64,000 nucleotides of DNA. Source: Tyto alba (taxonomy: Eukaryota; Chordata; Aves; Strigiformes; Tytonidae). A program made the position numbers and the translations under genes. Numbering within the stretch: position 1 is the first letter of the stretch; the number at the start of each line of letters is the position of its first letter. The stretch is taken from the NCBI RefSeq assembly GCF_018691265.1, contig NW_024881283.1, positions 10,969,731-11,033,730 on the forward strand, given 5' to 3'. A model generated the notes under the pieces. It ran no database searches. It saw nothing but the letters and a program-made list of their open reading frames with translations, and was not told where the DNA came from. Shown here piece after piece: positions 10,573 through 22,599 of the stretch.

Positions 10573-13500
10573 ATGGCCGCCGCCTTCAGGAAAGCCGCCA
10601 AGTCCGGGCAGCGCCCGCACCGCGAGCGGGCACAGGTCAGTGCGCCGGGCCGGGCCGGGCCGGGCCGGGCCCGCCGGTGGCCGCTCATGCCGTTCCCTGT
10701 CTTTCCCTCTAGCCCGCCTTCCGGCAGAAGCTGGGCCTGCTGGAGAAGAAGAAGGACTACAGGCTCCGCGCCGAGTGAGTGGGGCGGCCGCGGAGGGGAG
10801 GGACGGCCCCGGGCTGCAGCGGCCGTGCCCGGTACCGGCGGCTCTCGGCGGGCTCGGCAGCGCGGCCCGCCGGCCCGGGGGGGGGGGGAGGTTCTGCGCC
10901 AGCGGGTGCGCCCGGTGCCAATCGCAGGCGCTTCCACGGGCACAGGCGCGGCGCGCCCGGGCGGTGGGATGTCCCCGGGGACCGGGGCACGGAGCTGCTG
11001 CGGCTCGGACAAACCTCCCGAGCACCGCCGTCCATCGCTAAGGGCGGATTCGGAAGATCTGGGAGGCCCAAGCAGCTCAGCAAGCTTTGCAGAACGGGCG
11101 AATATGTTTTTCCATTTCAAACTTCCATTTCCACTCCAAACGTGTTTCCATCGCTCCTCTAATGCTTCCTGTTGGACACTGTTCATTTCTGGCTTTGTTA
11201 AGGAATAAACTGTAAAGCTGAGGTTGTTTGTTGGTGTCTAGCTCTGTATGTGGAGCCTTGTTGGCTGTCTCAAAGTTCTGAGCATCACTTTGAGGGACTC
11301 AGCATGTCATCAGGGAGTATAAACATGGGGAAACTGCTGAACAACTTTCTGTTGATTTTTGTTTGTTGGTTCATTTTTTTTTTTTTGTTCCCCCCCCCCC
11401 AGTGACTATCACAAGAAACAGAATGCCCTCAGAGCACTTCAGAAGAAAGCGCTGGAGAAAAATCCTGATGAGTTCTACTTTAAAATGATACGTGCTGAGC
11501 TCCAGGTGAGAATCTAAATTGCCTTCAAGCAGGGTTACACTCTGTTGCTCTAAGTAACGTAATTTTTAAAAACATTTACCTTGTTTTAATTTATGAATTA
11601 GTAAATAAATTAGCAGATTTGGTTTGTAGAAGGCTTTGAAGAAAATGAGAGGCAAAAGACAAAAATGTTCTTTTGCTCATATTATTAGGACCCATAGTAC
11701 ACGATAGCTGGAATGGCATCTGTCTGTAAGTGCTGTGTTCCATCTGGTTTTAGGATGGAGTTCATAAAATAAAGCAGCCAAAGGATGAAGTGACCCCTGA
11801 GCAGGTGAAATTGATGCGGACACAGGACATTAAGTATGTGGAAATGAAAAGAGTGGCGGAAGCCAAGGTAATACTTCACTTCTTTAGTGTCTTCCAGTTT
11901 GGTCAGAACTGTTGTTTTTATGGTGGTTTGTTGCTGTTGGCTATTGTGTTTGTGTTTAGTAACTATTATTTAGTTACACAGATCTGATTTGTGTAATACT
12001 GGAAATGTCAGTGGAGCTCTGTAGAGGACCTAAATGTATACTGAATAATAAAAACTATACTATGCATTATTACAAAACAGGGTAATTTCTTATGTCTTCA
12101 GACATTAAACATGTGCTGTTGCTTCTCATATTTATAAAGAACTGAGGATTATTTTTACTGAAGTGAGTAGTTTGAATATTGTAGGCAGGCAACCAACAGA
12201 AATATGACCCACTTCTGAAAATGTTTTATGCTCTGATGTTGATCCATACACCATCACTTCAGATAAAAAAATTAAAGTCAGCTTTGAATTTTCCTTCATA
12301 CTTTTGCTAGTGGTTTCATGGTAATCATTCCTACTTTGCCATACAGATGACTTACTGTTTTGAAAATTGATTTGCACATGTTTGGCTGGGTGATACCAGA
12401 AATTACTATCAACCTCTACTCAAAAAGGTTACAAAGACATGACGTAAATATAGACTAGATATATTTTCAAAGATTAAAAAGGAAGGGAGAGTTCAGATGC
12501 TTGAGAAGCAAACAGGAATTTACTTCAGGGAGACATTATTTACCTTGTTATGGGTGTTTGGCAAAACAGGTCTTTTCTTTCCTGCAGAAAATCGAGCGGC
12601 TGAAGTCAGAGCTCCATCTTCTGGATGCTGAGGGGAAGAATCCCAACAAGCACGTGTTCTTTTTTGATACCAAAAAAGAAGGTAAGATTTAAATAGGTTT
12701 TATCAGAAAAACCTGTTCTGTGGTGGTTTACTGTAGGCTGTTTAATACATTATGGTGCTTTCTTTATATTGTTATCATTAAAAGGCCTTTTTTTTTTTTC
12801 TTCAGGAATAATAATTCAGGTGCTATAGAAATCTCCCTTGATTGCTAGGGAATACCTTAGTTCTGCAGGAGCTATGTTGCTGGGGCTTCCCTTGCTGTCT
12901 GTACTAAAGCTACATGTTTGGAAGGTTTGCTGAGCATTAGTCCAAGAAGTCCATGTGAGTTTATTCCTAAATTTCTTTTTATTTATAGTTCAAGAGTTTG
13001 ATATTGCAACTCATCTGGATACTGTTCCAGAGCTTGTAGATAGAGTGTACAACCGACCCACCGTTGCAACATTACAGAAGGAGACGCTGAAAGGAGCTAC
13101 TGATCCTGCCCACTTAAAGGTAGTTTGTAGTGCCACTGTTTGTATTATAGTTTTGTTAATGTTTTACATCTTGTATATAATAAGCACTAAAGAGGATTCA
13201 TTGGACCATTGTGGAGGAGAACACGGTAGTTCTGTTGTCTTGAAGTTTTAATTGGTGACACAAGGCTATAGTGGATGTCACTTAATCATCAAGTGCCTGG
13301 AGCCTGACTTGTTCAGTTGTATTCCAGTCCGCTGTGGATTATAAATCAAGAGGTGTGACGAATGGTGCAGATCTGCTTAGGCAATTTCCTTGGCAAAATT
13401 GATACATTTCTCATCTGTTACATGATATACGCCTGTAGGAATATCTTTTAATTAGATTGCTGCAGTTTTAAGGGTGGGGGTTTTTTGCAACATCCACTGT

Positions 13501-15527
13501 TAAGTCTCCCCTTATACCTCCCCAGAAACTTCTTGCAACCCCTGAAGAGGGATGTGAAGATGCTTATTCCAACATAGATACGTATCTGTTGTTGGGTTTC
13601 TGATCTCATGGTATTTGTCAGTTAGGTTCTGAGCCTGAAGTGGCTTGAGATTTAGGATTTATCTATCTCTCTCGTTTTCCTCTTAAAGACATTGAAGCTA
13701 TAGTATCACTTCCTGGCTTTCCTAATTGAAAGTGCTTCATGAGCCTTCAGGGTGAATTGCTTACACAATCGGCTTTGATTCTGATGTCTTAATGTCATAG
13801 CACTGCTGTCCTAGAAGTAGCTACACTCTGCTTTAACACTGTAAATATAGCTTAATTAGTTTAGATATATTAGACAGTCCTATAAGCTTCAGTTGATATG
13901 TGTAAGGTAAAAATAAAGTTGTCTAAAGTTGCCGATTGGTAAATTTGTAACCTGTTTTTTTTCTGAATCAGATGTCAGATAACAAACACCCTGTGATCCC
14001 TTTCTTCTTGCCAGCTTTCTCAGTTTGGCTTGTCAGTAAAGCAGTTGGACAAGCTGTAGACTGACAAGTTTTCTCCTTTAAATGTCTGAGTCATATTTTA
14101 AGCATGTTGGGATCTGTTTTCCTTAATTTAATTACTTAAATCACACCTGCAGTAATTCCATTTTTGTGCTGGGAAAGCCATCCACTCTTAGTAGATAAAC
14201 GTGACCAAACAAGTTGCATTTTGGGAGGCCTCTGCAATTTCACAGCACTTCAGGAATTGGTCTCTCTTTTTTTGTTTGTTTGTTTTGTTTCCCTTCTCTG
14301 GATAAACTGAGTTTTCGTTAGGGAGTTAAATGTTCTTTTGCACTCAACATTGAAATTCAGAGGTTTTAGAAAAAATAAATTCCAGCCACTTACTGAACAA
14401 GGCTATACAGCAACGAAACTAGAAGAGGTTTTGTTTTTTATGTTTGGATTTAGGAAATTAAGAACAAAGAATTAAGTCCTGACTAGAAAACCTGTAGTAT
14501 GAGAATGAAGATGTGAAAATGGTTCTCTGGACTGCAGCCACAGAGTTGAAGCAGCATTCTTTAATATGATTATGATTTTAAAATGTAAAAAATGTTTGTG
14601 AGGTTCAGGTGCCTCAGAATATGTTAGTTATAGACCATAGTTTCTTATTCCTCTGTCTTAAAACAGCTTCTTTTTTTTTTTTTTCTCCAGAAATTAGCCC
14701 AGCAAAGGAAGAATCAGTATGACCTCCTGAAGCAGCGGATTGAAAGAGAAAAAGCCATGTTTGTTATTGCACAGAAAATCCAGACACGTAAAGATCTTTT
14801 GGTGAGGGATTTAGTTCTGGATCTTTGAACTGTTTTTTTTAAGGTCATTAGTTCTAGTTTTTTATATACGTGTTTCTTCACTCTGATTTTATGCTGACAC
14901 TTCCAGATAACTCCTAAAAATAAGTAATCCTCTATTTAGCGTGGAAAAAGCAAGGAGATGAAGCATTCCAGTTGTGCCATGGCTAGTAAATTATATCTGC
15001 TAGTCCAAGTCTAAACATGCCAGCAAGAAAAAAGACTCAACTTTGAAATGGTGCTCACAAGTCTTTTCTGAAATACTGTTGCCATCTCTCAAGTACTAAA
15101 TTAAAATTAATACTTTCAAATAGCAGAAGCAAAGAACCATTTCTGTAGGTTACGAGAAGATCTTAGAAATCCCAGTGACCAAAAATTGTCTCAGTGGGTC
15201 TCACCATTCACTGGTGTTTGTGAACAAAACAGATTGTGCCTGATAACCTAAAGGCAGAAAGAGCAGACAGAAATATAGTTCTCACGTAACAGTGGAAAGT
15301 GACCATTTTTCATTAATGCCTTGTCAGTCCCAAATAGGGACTTTCTTATTTATGGGAGGGTGTCTTTGGGGTTTTTTGTTGTTTGGGTTTTTTTTATTGT
15401 TCTTACATGCCAGGAAATATTTTTTTCTTGTTCTTTTTTCCAGGACAAAACTCATAAAGTAAAGATGAAGAAGGAGACAACAAACAGTCCAGCTATTTAC
15501 AAATTCAAATTTCAGCGGAAACGTTAG
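10573..15527 (+). CDS. UTP11: UTP11, small-subunit processome component
   Basis: Nucleolar protein of the SSU (U3) processome, needed for pre-18S rRNA processing. Coding exons: 10573-10635, 10713-10774, 11403-11505, 11754-11867, 12588-12681, 12989-13119, 14691-14801 and 15444-15527. The total is 762 nt, or 253 residues plus TAG, the same length as human UTP11. All introns are GT-AG. The ATG sits in a good Kozak context (GCCGCCATGG). The protein starts MAAAFRKAAKSGQRPHRERA. It contains the family-typical EKNPDEFYFKMIRAELQ (about 63-79), KYVEMKRVAEAKKIERLKSE (about 104-123) and KHVFFFDTKKE (about 135-145), and ends with the basic tail AIYKFKFQRKR. It is lysine/arginine-rich and largely helical or coiled, with no catalytic domain. 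Introns contain no other gene that I can see; the longest is 13120-14690. The acceptor of exon 3 is unusual: a T run followed by about ten C. Confidence 0.97.
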
Positions 15528-15695
15528 CCATGCCATTAAATAATTGTTACAGTCTTTGCTTAGAAAGGGAAAGGATTCTCTTTCGAAGGAAGACTAATAC
15601 ACCGTACCAGTTTGTTTTTCACTGCAGCCTAGCACTTAGTTAAAACAAATTACTGTGGGCCTGCAGTAGCCATAAATATATCTAATTAATTGATT

Positions 15696-15701
15696 AATAA
15701 A
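15696..15701 (+). terminator. UTP11: UTP11 polyadenylation signal AATAAA
   Basis: Canonical AATAAA 169 bases after the UTP11 stop, followed within about 25 bases by a GT-rich stretch (GTTTGTTTGCTTGG). Cleavage is expected near 15,715-15,725, giving a short 3' UTR. Confidence 0.75.
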
Positions 15702-15724
15702 TCAGAGAGTTTGTTTGCTTGGCA

Positions 15725-16740
15725 TTTGCGGTGGGAAGCCACAACAGGTGCTTGAATGTCCTAGTGACATGCATCATAAACGATCCTTGAAAAGTCAAGG
15801 TCAAAAATTAAGAGACTCGGAGATGGGTTGCCCACAGCACAGGGACAGAAGTGCTCTGGGATTGTTACGTTCCACTCTGCCTGGTGACCATGACGCGTCC
15901 GAAATCACAAGCGCACTATTTTTTCAAGCAGGTTAAAGTTGAATTATTATCTAAATATATCATTCACCACCACCACCCCCAAATCCCTCTTTAGTTTTCC
16001 ATTGTGCTTTAACCGCACAAAGTGTTTAACTTTAAAATGTAAGAGGTGAATTGCTAAGGGCACGTTCCTAAATTCAGGCACCATATTAGCCAAAGACTAT
16101 TCTGGAATGGTGCTAGAAGCAGGGACTTGTTTCTTCCACTGTACAAAAAGGAAGAAAGCTTGACCTTTATTATTAATTTCCATAGCTGAGAAGCTGTTTG
16201 TGCTTATTCCGTCTTCTGTACAAGGGGGTAGCGCCTGTGCTGCGACAAATTTCCAGTGTTGCCTACTAAGTTTGAACAGAGGCAATACTGAAATTCACAA
16301 AAGGTGAGAGACAAGACAGAAGCCAGCTGTGGCACAAAGTTTTGTCATCTTTGTTTAGATTACGCTTGTTGCAGCCTTGGTAGTTGGAAGGGGGAGAACA
16401 ATGAAGACGCATCCTTGAGTGTCCTGGAGCAGTTTGGGCAAGTTAAGAGAGCCTGGGCGTAAACATTCCTTTTCTTATCTCTCTCACTTGCACTATGTCT
16501 GCCAATAAGCAGCACATGCCCATGCAAGATGGTGGAGGGAAAAAAAAAAAAAAATGCGTTTCTCAAGCTCTTCCCGCTTTGGGAGTTTTCATAGCTTCTC
16601 TTAGATGAAACAGGACTTTTCTACATGCTCAGATGCAGCTTCAGACATTCCTGCCATTGTAAAGATTCCCAAGTTGGCAACAACTGGGTGAATTTTCTTC
16701 TGGGAGGATCGAGGGAAGCGCTGTGCTCCGCTGGTAGAAG
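15725..16740. other. intergenic, nothing recognised
   Basis: Moderately AT-rich single-copy sequence. No exon, RNA gene or mobile element recognised; contains a run of A at 16541-16554. Confidence 0.5.
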
Positions 16741-16744
16741 CAGT

Positions 16745-17240
16745 TCAAGCGTGCTGGTGCGGAAGGCGAGGGAGCAGCGCTGAACCCACCCAGGTCCGCG
16801 CCGGGCGGGAAGGCTGAGCCCGCGGCCGGGGGGACTTGGTGCTGCGCCTTCCCCGGCCCCGCGGGGGGAGCCCCGGCCCCGCGGGGGGGGCGCTGGCCCG
16901 GCGCGGCCGGCAGGGGGCAGCAGCGGCCCGCGGCGGGACCGGCGGGGGGGGGGGAGCCGGCGGAGGGGAGGGGGGGGGGGGAGCCGGGGGGACCCGGCGG
17001 AGGGGGCGGGGGGGGAGCCGGGTCGGTCCGCCTGCGCGCCCGCGTCGCCCCGGGAGGTCTCGGCCGGTTCCGCCCCCCAGCACCGGCTCCGCTCCAAAGA
17101 GTCGCGAATCCCGCCCCGGTCCCCGGGCTGTGTAACCTCCGCGTCCCGCAGCCGGGGGGTGACACGAGTGTCCCCTTCTCGCTGTTGCGCGGCCGCCGGC
17201 CTTCAGGCTGCAGAGCCGATTCCGGGAGAGCGGGCTTCGA
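16745..17240. promoter_or_regulatory. orphan CpG island with dense G runs
   Basis: About 500 bases of very high GC and CpG, with several runs of seven or more G between about 16,860 and 17,015 (plus strand). It starts and ends sharply in AT-rich DNA. It lies 1 kb beyond the UTP11 polyadenylation site, and no protein-coding exon was seen beside it. Open frames on the minus strand (up to 174 codons) are Pro/Arg/Gly-rich and typical of composition alone. It may be the promoter of a noncoding RNA or a Polycomb-type CpG island of the POU3F1 domain. Confidence 0.65.
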
Positions 17241-20200
17241 TTCTCCTGTTATTGTTCTGAATGGAACCCAAAGGTTTTATAAGCATCGTTCATTGACTTG
17301 GAAAGCTTAAGTTGCCAGTATTCAGAGAAATACAAAAAGCAAGAGGAATGAAAAGCAAGCTACATTTTAAGAAAACCCAAGTTCACCTATGTTTTGGGGG
17401 ACTTTTTAATTCTTTTTAAAACACATCAAGGTCCCCACTACACTGGGGGGGTGTCTCTGAAGTTAAATCTCTTCTAGATTGAGATTTAAATGGATAAATA
17501 TTTGATCCTTATATCTGCTTCATTGTACCTGCATCGAGAGAGTTACTGGAAAGAATGGGAAAGAAAAACAGCAACTCCATTGGAAGACCCTAAAGGAATT
17601 ACTGTCTGGCAGAAGCGGAAAAGTAACGAGAACAGCTAATTAGCCTGATGCTCGAAATGCCTGGTGCGCTTCCGATCCCATTGGTAGATCAAGTGTTGCA
17701 ATGGGCACAAATGACCTAATCCCTGGAAGAGAGCCATCTCTTCCCAGTAAAGGAGCAAGATATTATGGGATGCAGTAGGTAGCTGCAAGGCTTTGAGCGG
17801 TCAGTGCTCTCACCATGGAAAATTGTAGGTTGAGTGCCATACTGCTCATTCTCCTGGTGGGAGTTCTCATCTGCCCGCTGGCACGCAGGAGCCGCAAGCT
17901 GCCAGTGAAGACATGAGTTCCATGTTTGCTGTACAGGAGGTGAGGAGCAAAAGCGGTGCTTGTTCTGGTTACTTTTCCCTGGGAAACCATGAAGGTCTTA
18001 AAGGCAAGTGGAGCACTGTTACATCTGTGGTGTTACATCGAGCAGGCTTCGTGCTGGACACTGCCCGCAGAAGCCTAGCTACAAATCCAGCCGGCTGTGA
18101 TTTATCGTCTTGTGGCCACAACAGACTGAAAGGAGGTGCCAGCTCTTGTGCACAAACACATTTCACCTACTCCTGCCTGCAACATTCAGGGATTTGGTGG
18201 TTGTTGATCACCGAAATTCTACCTCAGCAGATAGGGCTGACTCACACCTACTGCCCTGCAGAGCTCCCAGTGGCTCCCAGCAAAAAAAAAAAAAAATGCA
18301 CCATCTCAAAGAGCAAAACCAAAGTTCTTTTATCTGACCAACATCCATTGTTGTGCTTCACAGTATTACTGTGGCTCAGTGTCCAGAGAAACATTCAGGC
18401 AGTTAATGCTGAAAATGCTATCATAGGTTAAACACTGTCTTTTGGTGCCAAGACCCTGCTCCCTACAGTGCAGATGAACGGGAATTGGGCTGCCTGCTAG
18501 AAGGCAGAATCCATTTTGATTTTCTCTGGCAGACAAATCTGTGCATTTTTGAAAGCGTGGGGAGCAAAAGTGGTGCCCAGGTTCTGTTTGGCCTTTTCTC
18601 AGGAAGATCCCCAGTCCCATTTCACATCTTGAAATAAACTGGACAGGAGCTATCTGAAAACAGCTTCCCACATCCAATGTCACACTCCAAAACAATTAAA
18701 GATTTGAAGCAATAAACAGGGACAAGGAGGGTTTTGTGGAGAGCATTGGACTCTCCCCTCAGCTTCACAATTAACCTTTAACAGAGAGGCTGAGTACTTA
18801 ATGTAGTGGCTATCTAAGCTCACTTGCACAGATCCCTGTAAGTGCTAATTCCACATTTTTAAAAAAAGGCAACATTTACGGATGCAATCACAGAATGACT
18901 TCAGGCTGCCAGAGGAAAAAAGTCAATATGTCAGGGAGGCAATACTGGAAGTATCTTACATGGCTGTCATGAGACTTCATCTGAAACACCATATGCAGGT
19001 CACCACAATTCAAGAAAGATTAGTTCACAATGGGACAGATGAAAGAGCCTCTAAGATGCAGAAGGGAATTGAGAGTGTCTTACAAACAGGACTAGGTCTT
19101 GGCTCCTTCAGCCTAGCAAGATAAAGGCTGTACAAGTGCCTTAAAGAGCTTACAAACAGCAAACTATGAAAATACTACTTATGGCAGAGAAAAGTGCTGG
19201 CACAGATACAAGGGTGTATGAACTGTCCCGAAATGAATTTGGGCTGGAAATCATGTTTTCCAGGAAGTTCTGGAAAAGCCTCTATCTCCAAAAGATATTT
19301 AAGAAAGAACACCATTTGTGTCTGGGGTTGTAGGACGTGGTTGCCACTGTACGGCAGTAGGCAGCTCTGGTGCAGGGCAGTGTCCCTGTGGGTCACCAGA
19401 CCCAACAGCCACCCCCAGGGCTCATCGCAAAGGGCCAAACCCTTCCCTTCAGTTCATCTGTCAGACCTTGCTCTTGGTTTGACTCCCAAAGCCCTCAGCT
19501 TAGTTTTCTCATCCTAAAGCACTGAAATTTTTCTGCAAGGGTATGTGAAGAGTCAGTACCTTCTAACTGAACAAAACACCCAGCCCACTCAACCGCAGTG
19601 CAAGATTTGAAGCAAGACATTGGTGGGATCTGCCATCCTCTAGCTGGGCCCTCACAGGGAAGGACAGAGAGAAACAGCCCACAGCTATTTTCTGCTTGTG
19701 ATAATTATAGTATCAAAGGCTGAACCAACAGGTTCTTTAGCAAGGAGATTCCCTGCAGCTTGCAGGATACAGATATCAAAATACCCCACAGATTCACAGC
19801 TCAGGTTTCTGGTGACTCAGAATAATATTGTGTCGTATAATAATTTCATGTAATTCCTTGTTCAAGCTGAAGAGCTCAATTGATAATGACTATCTATAAA
19901 AGTTAATAGCAGGCTACATTAAAATGCTTGCAGGATTATCTCCAGGCAACTACAACAATATATTCCTAGCAGGAGAACCATCACCAGCCCTTGGGCTTCA
20001 CGGGTGGTTTCCTGTAGGCCCCGTTTTCTAAGCCTGAACCAGATGGAGACCAGCACAGTGGGATCTCTCATCCTGCTCCTGGGGCACAGCAATAGAAGCC
20101 AACGTGCTGGGGGAGCCTCCGGAGCCCACCATGGGCAGCCACTGTTGGGTCTGTGGCAGCTGGAGGGACACTTGGAAACCCCAGAGCCCTCCTTGCTCTG

Positions 20201-21084
20201 GGAGCTCCCAGATCAGAGCAGGAAGGCTTTGGTTCCACCATCCCACCGGCCGTGCCCACGGGTGCTGCACGGCACGTTACGCGCGTGCTCACCGTAAGCC
20301 CAGCAGCTCCCACTCACCACCCAGATGTCCCGTGGTCTCCAGCAAGATGGTGGCCCGAGCATGGGATCACGGGCATCTCCAGCTGACAGGACCGGCTGTC
20401 CTGGCTCTGGCTGTCACTAAGACCCTGCTGTCTTTACAGTGAGGTTCAGCTAAGGTGACTTACCCAAGGGCACCAAGAAGAGGGTGGTGGAGTTCCTCCA
20501 CTCAAGCCTGAGCAGCTTCACAGCAGGAAGCTGAAAGAGCAGGATGTAAATCAGGAGTGACTAATTGCTACTCAACACAGCTGCCCTAAACCTCTCTTTT
20601 CCACAGGCTCCTTGGCCACCTGGACCTTTCCCCCCTTGGCTGGGAGCAGCCTGGGGGCTGCTAAGAGCCAGATACAGCCTGGGCACAGGCTATTGCCCCC
20701 ATTCCTGCTGCCCCACACCCGGACACAGCCCCCCATTTCCCTCCAAACAGAATGTTCCTGCTCAAATTCCATTACAGAGGGTTTAAAATAAATAAATACC
20801 TGCTGCTGCCTCTGTTGGGAGAAGCCAGGCATTAGAGCAGACCAAATGCTGTACAAGGTGAAAGCGGCAAATATTTGCTTTGCCATGTCTACAGTTATAT
20901 ACCCAAAGCTTTTAGTGCCTTGAGAAAAGCAAGGTGAGCAGCATTGCTTTGAACAGGTATGAGCCCATTATTTAGTGAGAACGTATTCCCAGGATGTCCC
21001 TGGCTTGGCAGACCTAAGACTGAAATAGTAAGTTAGTTCATATAGATCATCATTTACTGGAGCACAAGCCCTGATGCACCTTTC
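17241..21084. other. intergenic, gene-free
   Basis: No gene recognised. It includes a run of A at 18283-18296 and a decayed LINE piece (listed separately). ORFs up to 172 codons lack splice context or recognisable composition. Confidence 0.5.
18950..19165 (+). mobile_element. decayed LINE (CR1-like) ORF2 C-terminal remnant
   Basis: The translation keeps the order of residues seen near the C-terminus of CR1-type reverse transcriptase ORFs: an RLHLKHHMQV segment, then ERASKMQKGIE, then LGLGSFSLAR. This corresponds to the family pattern of LRPHLEYCVQ-like, RVQRRATKMI-like and ELGLFSL-like blocks. The frame is broken and shortened. The assignment is from memory of the family, so moderate. Confidence 0.45.
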
Positions 21085-21430
21085 TAGGGAAGCTCTAATT
21101 TATTATGCATTGTCATTAGCTGCAGCAGGCAGCAGGGCCTTCATTAGAGCTAGAGTTAAGGTCTGTTTTGGCTGCCTCATCAGCATCAGTGAACTGCGTC
21201 CCTGCGAGGTTTGATACAATTTAATTAACCTAATTAAAAGCTCTGATTGCAGAGATGATTGGGGTAGAGCCAGCAGCAACTGCATATTTATAACGAGCTG
21301 GAAGGTGTGGGACTGGAGCCAAATGATATGCATCTCTAATGAGCTGGTGCTATTGAAGTGTGGATTTGGAACACTAACATTTATTTTTGGCAACAATGGC
21401 CAGTTTATCTTCATGATAGAAACGATCATG
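21085..21430. promoter_or_regulatory. enhancer-like AT-rich block with POU, SOX and homeodomain sites
   Basis: Contrasts with its GC-richer flanks. It contains TTATGCATTGT (around 21103-21113), TTAATTAA (21221-21228) closely followed by TAATTAAA, ATATGCAT (21326-21333), CTCTAATGAG, and a consensus SOX site AACAATGG (21392-21399). No coding potential. The motif mix fits a developmental neural enhancer in the POU3F1 regulatory domain. Conservation was not testable. Confidence 0.4.
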
Positions 21431-22340
21431 GCTTGATCGCATGTAGCAGGGAGCTCAGCAGTGTGCTCCCTGGGCTTTTCCAGCCCAGAGGCAGCCCCAC
21501 ACAAGCACCCTGCAGCCCAGCTGCTCCCCACTGATTCCCCCAGTGCCCTGCCAACACCTCCGCATGCGGGCAGACACAGCACACACCAACCCATGCCTGC
21601 CTGCAGTATGCAGCGGACACGGCGTGCCGGACCCTAGCCGTGCGCTGGCAGTCCCCAACAAGCCAGGCAGAAGGTGCCATCAGGTTTCCCTTGCCCAGCC
21701 ACCACCTCCTCCAGCCCTCTCATGCCACCTCTGCCCTCTCCCCACCCTCCTGCTCCACAGCTGGGACAAGGAGCCCGCCTCCGTTACCCCTCCAGGCATA
21801 TATGATATATAACACTCTATGCCCTACTCTTCTGTTGAGCTCCTAGACACCAGTGCCCAGATAACAAAAGCTGCCTGCCAGCATCCCAGCAGCCTTGGCA
21901 GGGGCTGTAAAGCTTCTGCTGCCTTGACTGACTGGGCTGGCCAGAGGATGGGCAAGTACAAGCACCTGCCCCTGGTCCACACACTGCAGCAAGAACCCTT
22001 TCTCCTCCTGTTTAAAACCAGAGAAGCCATCAGCCCCTTGCAGTGCTGTGCTCTGCAGGGGTACGCTGTCAGAATGTGGGGGTTCCGGGCAGCCCAGGTC
22101 AGGAAACCCTTGTTTCTGGGCTGCAGCTCTGCTCGACAGAGGAGATGGCAGCAACCTTTCTCTCTGTGTTTAAAGGCTACAAACCCTGTTCAGACCCAAG
22201 GCAAGATGTGCCACTCGCGCTCATTGCCCAGGACCCCCGGGCATGCCCCGGCACAGGGCCCAGGGCTGTGCCTGCACCAGCTCCACTGTGGCCGGTGTTC
22301 GCAGCTCTGCCGCTGGAGCCCAGCCTGTGCTGGGTCAGCC

Positions 22341-22466
22341 AGGGCAGGGGGCTCCCGGGGGCTATGGGGGGGCAGGGGGCTCCCGGGGACTGTGGGGGGG
22401 CAGGGGGCTCCCAGGGGCTATGGGGGGCAGGGGTGTCCCGGAGGCTGTGGGGGGGCAGGGTGCCCC
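22341..22466 (+). repeat. G-rich minisatellite, about four 33-36 bp units
   Basis: Units of the form GGGGGGCAGGGGGCTCCC plus GGGGCTATG recur about four times with small changes in G-run length. It produces Gly-rich pseudo-ORFs in all three forward frames. Confidence 0.85.
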
Positions 22467-22599
22467 CAGCCCCAGCTTTCCTCTTGGCGCAGGGTCAGGG
22501 TGCTGTGGAGAACTGGGGTCCAGTGTGCCCAGCAGCAGCAACAGGATGTCCCAGGCGTCCTGGGTAGCCAAGGTACAGCAGCAAGTCTGCCGAGCCACT

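Larger units (their letters stand above)
9340..10990. promoter_or_regulatory. CpG island with the UTP11 promoter, possibly bidirectional
   Basis: Very high G+C and CpG density over about 1.6 kb, starting abruptly after the AT-rich T tract at 9361-9375. It contains GC boxes (for example around 9741-9749) and the UTP11 first exon. GGGCC-type pentamer runs occur at about 9758-9778, 10331-10355 and 10646-10671. No TATA box is evident, as expected for a housekeeping gene. Long ORFs here in several frames are composition artefacts. Confidence 0.85.

Noticed and set aside
9519..10712. 397-codon plus-strand ORF and overlapping minus ORFs
   Set aside because: They lie in a CpG island with few stop codons by composition, overlap each other on both strands and show no domain.
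10551..11186. 211-codon ORFs on both strands over UTP11 exons 1-2
   Set aside because: Read-through of UTP11 introns in GC-rich DNA; the spliced UTP11 frame explains the locus.
16621..17165. 158- and 174-codon minus-strand ORFs in the orphan CpG island
   Set aside because: Pro/Ala/Arg/Gly-rich, mirrored on the other strand; no family resemblance and no splice context.
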